A stretch of DNA of 10,461 nt from NCBI GenBank assembly GCA_027314845.1, contig DAHVAA010000042.1, positions 1 to 10,461 on the forward strand. The letters run 5' to 3'. Below, one piece after another: positions 5,308-10,461 of this stretch. This DNA comes from Thermoplasmata archaeon (GTDB lineage Archaea; Thermoplasmatota; Thermoplasmata; UBA184). A program made the translations under genes and the position numbers. Positions within the stretch are counted from its first letter, which is position 1; the number at the start of each line of letters is the position of its first letter. The notes under the pieces were generated by a model that saw only the letters and a list, made by a program, of their open reading frames with translations, did no database searches and was not told the DNA's origin.

Positions 5308-6246
5308 ATGAGCGGGACCGCGCCCCCCTCGCGGGGAGTGTTGTTGATGGCCCTCGGCGGTCCCACCCGCCTCGAGGACGTGGAGCCGTATCTGCTCGAC
5401 CTTCGGGGGGGCCGCCCCACGCCGCCGGAGCTGGTGGAGGAGTTCCGAGAGCGCTATCGTCGGATCGGTGGCGGGTCGCCCCTGACGGCGGTGACCCGAG
5501 CCCAGGCCGCCGCGCTCGAACGGAGGCTCTCGAGCGAGGGCCGGCCGGTTCATTGCGAGATCGGCATGCGCCACTGGCACCCCCACATCCGGGAAGGGTT
5601 CGCGGCGCTCGTTCAGAGAGGCGCGACGGAGGTCACGGGCCTCTGCATGACCCCCTACTACTCCCCGTGGAGCGTGGGCGGCTACCTCTCCGTGCTCGAC
5701 CAGGTCGCGGCCGAAAGCGCCCCGGCCGTACGCCTGCACCGGGTGCAGACCTGGCACGATGCCCCCGCTCTCGCCGAAGGGTTCGCGCGCAAGATCCGCG
5801 AGCGGCGGGACGCGATGACCGCGCGAGGGGCCCCGCCGCCGGCCCTCCTGTTCACCGCCCACAGCCTTCCCGGCGCCCACGATCCCGGTGTGGAGCCGTA
5901 CGTGCGGGAACTCGCGTCGGTCCGCGCCGCGGTGCTGGCCCGGCTCCCCCCGGTACGCTCCGAGTTCGCCTACCAGTCCGTCGGCCGACGCGAAGGGCCG
6001 TGGCTCCTCCCCTCGTGGGAGGGCGTGCTCGAGCGCCTCGCCCGCGACGGGGAGCGGTCGGTCCTGGTCGCTCCGGTCGGGTTCGTCGCGGACAATCTCG
6101 AGATCCTCTTCGATGTCGACCTCGAGATGCGCGCCCGAGCGGCCGAGCTCGGCCTCGCGTTCGACCGAACGGAGACGCTCAATGACGACCCGCTCTTGAT
6201 CGACGCGCTCGTGCACGCCGTGCACGGCGCGGACCGCACCGGATAG
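5308..6246 (+). CDS. hemH: ferrochelatase (HemH/CpfC family)
   Basis: A 312-residue protein of full ferrochelatase length, predicted to insert Fe2+ into a porphyrin. Conserved blocks appear in order: LLMALGGP near the N-terminus, YRRIGGGSPL, MRHWHP, MTPYYSPWSVGGY, FTAHSLP carrying the catalytic histidine, YQSVGRREGPWLLPS, and GFVADNLEILFDVDLE carrying the catalytic glutamate. The usual Asp-His of the last block is Asp-Asn here. The HWHP block, TAHSLP and the LFDVD-type ending resemble the coproporphyrin ferrochelatases of Gram-positive bacteria more than the protoporphyrin type. Substrate choice cannot be settled by eye. The ATG at 5308 follows the CopD/HemJ-like stop by 52 bases with no clear promoter, so cotranscription is likely. 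No transmembrane or 2Fe-2S extension is present. Confidence 0.9.
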   Translation: MSGTAPPSRGVLLMALGGPTRLEDVEPYLLDLRGGRPTPPELVEEFRERYRRIGGGSPLTAVTRAQAAALERRLSSEGRPVHCEIGMRHWHPHIREGFAALVQRGATEVTGLCMTPYYSPWSVGGYLSVLDQVAAESAPAVRLHRVQTWHDAPALAEGFARKIRERRDAMTARGAPPPALLFTAHSLPGAHDPGVEPYVRELASVRAAVLARLPPVRSEFAYQSVGRREGPWLLPSWEGVLERLARDGERSVLVAPVGFVADNLEILFDVDLEMRARAAELGLAFDRTETLNDDPLLIDALVHAVHGADRTG

Positions 6247-6286
6247 GCTCTCCGAGGCTCGGCGTGGAGGGGGCGCGCCGGCCCCG

Positions 6287-8356
6287 TCACTCCGGCGGGG
6301 AAGGGGGAGCCTTCCCGTCCGCAACTGGCTTCGCGGCGGTGTCCGCATCCTCCTTCCATTCGGCCGGAGGATTCGCGGCCGGCGGCGGGGGGCCCCCCCG
6401 CCGCGCCCGGAGCCACAGCCCGGCGAGCACCGCGATCGCGGCGAGGAGCAGCACGACCACGAGGACCACGGAGAACAGGGTGGTCGCGAAGACCGACGGG
6501 TACGCCTTCGTGAAGACGAGCGTCGCCACCGACGGCCCGGTCACCCCGACCGTGGCGGTCACCGTCTGCTGGAGCGGGGTCAGGTCGTAGGTCTCGGCCC
6601 AACGGCCCGTGATGTTGTAGCTCCCGGCCGGAACGAGGAACGTCAGGGTGCCGCTGCCGTCGGTGATCCCCGAGGCGACCGTCGAGCCCGTGGTGGTGTT
6701 GACCACCGCGACGAACACGTTCGAGAGCCCGCCGCCGCCCGACGCGGTGGCGTGGACGGTCAGCGCGAAGACGTCGTGGGCGGTGATGAGGAACGGCCCA
6801 TCACCGGTGACCAGGACCGGCTCGGCGAACACCACCTGGCTGTCGTCGTAGACCACGGTGAGCGTGTAGTTGCCCACCGGCACCTGGGCCAGGGAGAACT
6901 GGCCCGCCGCCGTGCCGACGATGAGCCGGTAGGCGGTCCCGTTCGGGTGGATGACCGTGATCAGCGGGTACGGCAGGGGTTGCCCGTTCGACGCGAGGAC
7001 GGCGAACGTCGGGTAGACCACCTCGACGTGCAACGTGAACTGGGTCGAGTTCGCGGTCACGGTCTCGGAGAACGAACCGACACCGATCCCTTCCCACTGG
7101 ACGGGGAAATCGTACACGGCGCCGGCCGCGAGCTGGAAGGTCACGACACCGGTCCCGTTCGTCCGGCCCGAGGCGACCTGGGTACCGCCCGAGATCGCGC
7201 CCACGAGCGCGCCTCGGAGGGCCACGTCGTGGTCGTCGACGACCGTGAGTCGCACGGGCACCGGGGGCAGTCCGATCGAGATCGTCACCGCGGCGAAGGC
7301 GTTCCGGCCGTAGTAGGTCGGGAGCGTGTTCTGGTTCGCGAGATTGTGGTCGGTATCGTCGGTCGCATTGACCGTGAACCGGTAGCGACCGGCGGCGAGA
7401 CCGGAGTAGTTGAAGGCGAGCGAATACGTGCCGTTCGGCGCGGACGGGAGAGCCCGGGAGGGCGTGGGGCTCATGGCCCGGGGCGCCACGACGACCGAGC
7501 CCTGGGCGGTGACCACCGAGAAGTCGACCGTGTAGTTCTCGAAATCGTACGCGCCGAGAGGGTCCGCGACCACGGCGCGGACGGTCACCGTAGTGTTCGC
7601 GGTCGAGCCCGGGAGGACCGTGACGGCCGCGCCGGACGAGGTGAGGACCTCCACGGTCGGGACCGTGAGGTACGTGCTCGACGGGACGCTGGCCGAGCTC
7701 CCGTAGTACGTACCGGTGACCCGCCCCCACCAGATGCCGTAGTGCTCGGCGGTGTTGCCGTTGATCGTGATGTTGAGCTCGAGCGAGCTCCCCGCGGGGA
7801 TCGTGGCGGTCAGGGTCGGTCCGGTGAGGAAGACGAGCGTGGGGATCGAGCCGCCGGGGCCGATGCTGCCCGTACCGGTGGCCGGCCCCGTGCCGAGGAG
7901 GGTCACGGCGCCGGTCGGCGCCACCTCACCGACCGTGAGCGTGATCGACCCGCCGGTGGGCGAGCTGCCGCTCTGGTTCAGGTAGACCGTGGCGTTCACC
8001 GTCCCGTTGAGGGCGAGCGGGGCGGTGAAGGCCGGAGCGGCGACGAAATCCACGGCGTCGTAGTGGGCTGCGAGCGAAACCGAGCCGGTGCGGGTCCACG
8101 GCGCTTGCGAGTCGTTCACGGTGCTGAGGACGTTCAGGTACTGGGCCGAACCGATGGTGACCCCCGCCGAGGAGTTGTGGAGATAGAACAGCAGGTTCGA
8201 AGGGGTTGGTTCCGGGCCGGACCATGGCGTGGCCAGGGCCGGTCCCGGGGTGAGCAGGAGCGACAGCGTCGCCGCGAGCAGGAGCACGGTCAATCCCCGG
8301 GCGACCGACCGGTGCGATCTCGAACTCGTCCGTGGGCGACCTCGCGCGAGCGGCAT
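6287..8356 (-). CDS. large secreted beta-domain surface protein with C-terminal membrane anchor
   Basis: A 689-residue protein with a basic N-terminus, hydrophobic core at about 21-36 and probable signal cleavage after PALA (residue 42). An all-beta region follows: a jelly-roll-like part (about 85-235), an Ig-like part (about 235-360) and two to three carboxypeptidase-regulatory/Ig-like repeats (about 365-610) with recurring TDGSGTLTF-like and PxGxYxxT motifs. A single helix at about 622-648, a basic stop (RARR) and a Pro-rich 34-residue cytoplasmic tail end it. By my count there are 17 N-x-S/T sequons between residues 61 and 581, all on the outside, which suggests heavy archaeal N-glycosylation. 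No enzyme motif is visible; adhesion, cell-surface structure or carbohydrate binding are possible roles. It converges with ferrochelatase, 40 bases apart, and has its own TATA-like box. Confidence 0.8.
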   Translation of the reverse strand: MPLARGRPRTSSRSHRSVARGLTVLLLAATLSLLLTPGPALATPWSGPEPTPSNLLFYLHNSSAGVTIGSAQYLNVLSTVNDSQAPWTRTGSVSLAAHYDAVDFVAAPAFTAPLALNGTVNATVYLNQSGSSPTGGSITLTVGEVAPTGAVTLLGTGPATGTGSIGPGGSIPTLVFLTGPTLTATIPAGSSLELNITINGNTAEHYGIWWGRVTGTYYGSSASVPSSTYLTVPTVEVLTSSGAAVTVLPGSTANTTVTVRAVVADPLGAYDFENYTVDFSVVTAQGSVVVAPRAMSPTPSRALPSAPNGTYSLAFNYSGLAAGRYRFTVNATDDTDHNLANQNTLPTYYGRNAFAAVTISIGLPPVPVRLTVVDDHDVALRGALVGAISGGTQVASGRTNGTGVVTFQLAAGAVYDFPVQWEGIGVGSFSETVTANSTQFTLHVEVVYPTFAVLASNGQPLPYPLITVIHPNGTAYRLIVGTAAGQFSLAQVPVGNYTLTVVYDDSQVVFAEPVLVTGDGPFLITAHDVFALTVHATASGGGGLSNVFVAVVNTTTGSTVASGITDGSGTLTFLVPAGSYNITGRWAETYDLTPLQQTVTATVGVTGPSVATLVFTKAYPSVFATTLFSVVLVVVLLLAAIAVLAGLWLRARRGGPPPPAANPPAEWKEDADTAAKPVADGKAPPSPPE

Positions 8357-8608
8357 ACCGGGTGGCTTTCTGCCGGGACGGGGTATTTTATTGTGTGTCC
8401 CGGGCCGAGGCCTCGTTCCGGTACGGGAACCGCCCCGGTCGAGGTCGCTGCCGGCGAGCGACCGGGCTCGGCCCCGCCTTCGACCGAACGGAGCCGCTCG
8501 ATGCCGGTCCGCTCCGGAGCGACGGGCGCGTGCCCGCCGTGCCGGGCCCGTCCCGGGGTCAGTGCTACCTCTCCGTGGGGCCGCGTCCGCGCGGTCGGGC
8601 GGGCCGGT
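8357..8608. other. 252-base intergenic region between minus-strand genes
   Basis: It holds the TATA-like box of the surface-protein gene at its left end. The remaining part, about 8400-8608, is GC-rich and shows no convincing gene. An inverted repeat, GACGGGC at 8521-8527 with GCCCGTC at 8546-8552, contains a nested CGGGC/GCCCG stem. It could mark the end of the three-helix membrane protein transcript but has no T-tract. No tRNA-like or other known RNA pattern was recognised. Confidence 0.4.
8383..8393 (-). promoter_or_regulatory. archaeal TATA-like box for the surface-protein gene
   Basis: On the minus strand the sequence reads CAATAAAATAC, the only AT-only run in this intergenic region. 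It is centred about 30 bases upstream of the ATG at 8354-8356. The transcript would therefore start at, or within a few bases of, the ATG, and no Shine-Dalgarno sequence is seen before it. Confidence 0.6.
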
Positions 8609-9178
8609 TCACTTTAGGAGATACCATGTCCAGGCGTAGAGGAGCACCGCGATCCAGATCGCGAGGAAGGCCAGGGGAAGGAACTCGGTCAGACGGGACG
8701 GGTTCAACCGGTCCATCCAGCCGATCACCTCCGAGCGTGAGAAACGGTACCGGTGCGCGCCGTACGGCCGGAGCAGGTCCACCCGGATCGTCGCGCCGGA
8801 ACGGAGCGTGATCGGCGCCTCGAGCGCCGCATCGAACGGAGGCTGGATCTCTTCGAGCCGCGCGGCCGCCTCCCGCCAGAGCGCGAGGGCATCGTTCGTC
8901 CGGTGGAGGAGGATCGCCCAGACGAAGGAGAAGAGGATCCCAAGGGAGGCGAGGAACGTCGCGACGAGCGCGAGCTCGTCCGGTCGGCTCCCGAAGTACG
9001 CAATCGCGACCACCATCCCGGTCACGAGGACGCTGCCGATGGCGGCGAAGTAGGACGTGCGTCCGGCCGCGAGCTGGCCCTCCTCGGCGGCGAGCCGCTC
9101 GTACTTGTCGTGGAGCCACCGACGCTCCTCGGGCGTGAGGGAGGGGGTCGTGGCTCCGACGCGGGGTCCGATCGACAC
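8609..9178 (-). CDS. uncharacterised three-helix membrane protein
   Basis: I do not recognise this family with confidence. The 189-residue protein has a charged N-terminal helix (LTPEERRWLHDKYERLAAEE, about 14-33), two adjacent membrane helices (about 43-62 and 68-91), a soluble stretch starting with ALALWREAAARLEEI (97-111), and a third helix near the C-terminus (about 166-188). The paired helices followed by an LW..AA..LEE helix recall SLATT-type two-helix membrane proteins, but the third helix does not fit neatly. No ATG lies before helix 1. The GTG at 9176-9178 is chosen because a TATA-like box sits about 28 bases upstream. It follows the APC transporter gene by 65 bases but probably has its own promoter. 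Confidence 0.65.
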   Translation of the reverse strand: MSIGPRVGATTPSLTPEERRWLHDKYERLAAEEGQLAAGRTSYFAAIGSVLVTGMVVAIAYFGSRPDELALVATFLASLGILFSFVWAILLHRTNDALALWREAAARLEEIQPPFDAALEAPITLRSGATIRVDLLRPYGAHRYRFSRSEVIGWMDRLNPSRLTEFLPLAFLAIWIAVLLYAWTWYLLK

Positions 9179-9202
9179 GGTCGGACTAAGGTACGGGCGG
9201 CC

Positions 9203-9210
9203 GTTAAACG
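9203..9210 (-). promoter_or_regulatory. TATA-like box that decides the GTG start of the three-helix protein
   Basis: The minus-strand CGTTTAAC, with TTTAA at plus coordinates 9204-9208, is centred about 28 bases from the GTG at 9178 and is the most AT-rich spot in the 65-base gap. The spacing equals that of the phosphate symporter promoter and predicts a leaderless transcript starting on GTG. Confidence 0.5.
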
Positions 9211-9243
9211 CGTGCGCTGCCGGCCCGGTTTTCCCCCGGCCGT

Positions 9244-10461
9244 TCACGCGCGACCGGACGCGGGCCCGGGGGACCGAAGGTGAAGGTAGACCGTGGCCAT
9301 CCCCGCGACGCCGAGGCTCGCCAGGAGCGGCCACCCGATGAACGGGATCACGATGAGCGCGATCGCGACCGAGAGCCCGGCGCCCACGCGACGGCCCGGA
9401 GTCCGACCCGGCCCCGAAGAGAGCAGGCGGAGTCCCGCCGCGCTGCCGAGCAGGTAGAGGACGATCGCGGCGCCGCTCGCCAGGAGGAGGGCGGTCGTGA
9501 GATCGATGTTGAAGAGGTAGTAGACGCCGAACACGGCCACGACCCCGACGAACATGGCGATCAGCGCCCGACGGGGAACGCCGGCGATGGGGTCGATGGT
9601 CGCGAGGGAAGCCGGCAACCCTCCGTCGCGCGCGGTGGCGTAGATCACGCGGGACATGCCCGTGGTGTAGGCGCTCGCCACGCCGAAGATGATGAACACC
9701 GCGAGGAGCGCGGTTCCCATCGCGCCATACGGGCCGAGGACGTTCCCGAGGATCGCCGCGAACGGCGCGACCCCCCCGCCCGCCGTGTACGCGCCGGTGC
9801 CGACCGTCACGAACGCGATCGCGCAGTAGAGCGCGCCGATGAGCCCGACGCTCATCCCCACGCTGCGCGGGAAGTCCCGGGCCGGGTCCTCGAACTCCGC
9901 CGCCACGTTCGGGACGTTCTCGTAGCCAAGGAACGACCAGAAGATCAGGGCGCTCGCCGTCCCCACCGGGAGGAGGCCCTGAGGGAAGAACGGCGCGAAG
10001 TGGGCCGCGGTCACCCGGGCGCCCGAGAGCGCGATCGTCGCGACCAGCAGGACGACGTTCGACCCGACCACCGCGAGCTGCACCCGGCTGCTGACCACGA
10101 TGCCCCGGTAGTTCACCGCGAACGCCGCCCCGACCACCCCGATCCCGAGGAGGAACGTCTCGGGGCGATCGATCGGGAAGGCATACCCGAGGTAGGAGGC
10201 GGCGATCAGCGCGACGGCCGGGGCGCCGGTCATCGTCCACAACGCGAACAGCCAGCCGGTCGCGGTGGCGACCCGGGGTCCGAACGCCTCCCGGGCGAAT
10301 CCGTAGATCCCGCCGGACTCCGGCCGACGGGCCGATAGCCCCGCGAAGGTAAGGGCGAACGGAAGGCTCGCCCCGGCGAGCAGCGCCCACGCGATCAAGG
10401 CGCCCGGGCCCGCGATCTGGCCGGTGATCCCGGGGAGGACGAGGATCCCCGAGCCCAGGAC
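9244..10461 (-). CDS. APC-family amino-acid transporter, YjeH-like, 5' end missing
   Basis: 405 residues are visible; the N-terminus lies beyond the right edge. The first visible residues, VLGSGILVLPGITGQIAGPG, form the broken first helix of APC transporters, where GSG binds the amino-acid backbone, so only a short N-terminal piece is missing. The in-frame TTG at 10396-10398 is internal and should not be taken as the start. RPESGGIYGFAREAFG (about 46-61) and FWSFLGYENVPNVAAEFEDP followed by ARDFPRS (about 174-200) closely resemble E. coli YjeH, an exporter of methionine and branched-chain amino acids. The stretch from NIDLTTALLLASG to LLGSAAGLRLL also aligns well. The C-terminus has no soluble domain. 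Direction of transport and substrate are inferences; another APC amino-acid or polyamine permease is possible. Confidence 0.82.
   Translation of the reverse strand, partial: VLGSGILVLPGITGQIAGPGALIAWALLAGASLPFALTFAGLSARRPESGGIYGFAREAFGPRVATATGWLFALWTMTGAPAVALIAASYLGYAFPIDRPETFLLGIGVVGAAFAVNYRGIVVSSRVQLAVVGSNVVLLVATIALSGARVTAAHFAPFFPQGLLPVGTASALIFWSFLGYENVPNVAAEFEDPARDFPRSVGMSVGLIGALYCAIAFVTVGTGAYTAGGGVAPFAAILGNVLGPYGAMGTALLAVFIIFGVASAYTTGMSRVIYATARDGGLPASLATIDPIAGVPRRALIAMFVGVVAVFGVYYLFNIDLTTALLLASGAAIVLYLLGSAAGLRLLSSGPGRTPGRRVGAGLSVAIALIVIPFIGWPLLASLGVAGMATVYLHLRSPGPASGRA

Noticed and set aside
2937..5420. Minus-strand open frame of 827 codons crossing the MoaD-like gene and antisense to the radical SAM and CopD/HemJ-like genes.
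   Set aside because: Only its last 89 codons look like a protein (MoaD-like). The rest is Arg/Gly/Glu/Asp-rich, the usual antisense shadow of GC-rich coding sequence, and it opposes genes with clear motifs.
8521..8552. Inverted repeat GACGGGC/GCCCGTC as a terminator.
   Set aside because: No T-tract follows on the minus strand, and 7-base all-GC-like stems arise easily in sequence of this composition.
6752..8617. Plus-strand open frame of 621 codons opposite the surface-protein gene.
   Set aside because: Its composition is Arg/Gly/Asp/Val-rich without domain structure, while the minus strand shows a signal peptide, sequons, beta repeats and a membrane anchor in a sensible order.
9214..9243. 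Imperfect GGCC-rich inverted repeat just after the APC transporter stop.
   Set aside because: The stem has mismatches, and on the transcribed strand the central run is AAAA rather than a T-tract, so it is not a credible terminator.
1..10461. tRNA, rRNA, CRISPR arrays, insertion sequences or attachment sites.
   Set aside because: I looked for TTCGAAT/TTCAAAT-type tRNA arms outside genes, regular repeat-spacer patterns, transposase motifs and terminal repeats. The few TTCGAA-like hits lie inside well-supported coding sequence.

Overview
The window is very GC-rich and carries nine protein-coding genes, one of them cut by the right edge. I read it as a piece of an archaeal chromosome, most likely an uncultivated high-GC member of the Thermoplasmatota. 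Three genes have a short AT-rich TATA-like box centred about 28-30 bases upstream of the start codon, which is the spacing expected for archaeal leaderless transcripts. There is also a large secreted, sequon-rich beta protein held by one C-terminal membrane helix, a common archaeal surface design. No rRNA, tRNA, mobile element or CRISPR array was seen. The phylum is inferred from style only; the archaeal assignment is firmer.

Layout, left to right. Bases 180-1682 (+) encode a Pho84-like phosphate:H+ symporter behind a leaderless promoter that abuts a 16-base near-palindrome. It converges with a minus-strand pair: a MoaD/ThiS-like protein ending in Gly-Gly (2937-3206), followed 13 bases later by a cytoplasmic Asp-box beta-propeller protein (1787-2923). 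A 327-base non-coding divergent region (3207-3533) with strong potential RNA hairpins separates this pair from a plus-strand cluster.

That cluster holds a radical SAM/SPASM enzyme (3534-4631), a four-helix CopD/HemJ-like membrane protein (4764-5255) and a ferrochelatase (5308-6246). Together they look like a tetrapyrrole (heme) unit. The speculative but attractive reading is a hybrid late heme pathway: the membrane protein oxidises a porphyrinogen, the ferrochelatase inserts iron, and the radical SAM enzyme does a side-chain decarboxylation.

The rest lies on the minus strand: the anchored surface protein (6287-8356), an unrecognised three-helix membrane protein (8609-9178, probably with a leaderless GTG start) and a YjeH-like APC amino-acid transporter (9244 to beyond the right edge). 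The surface protein and the three-helix protein each have their own TATA-like box, so they are probably transcribed separately.
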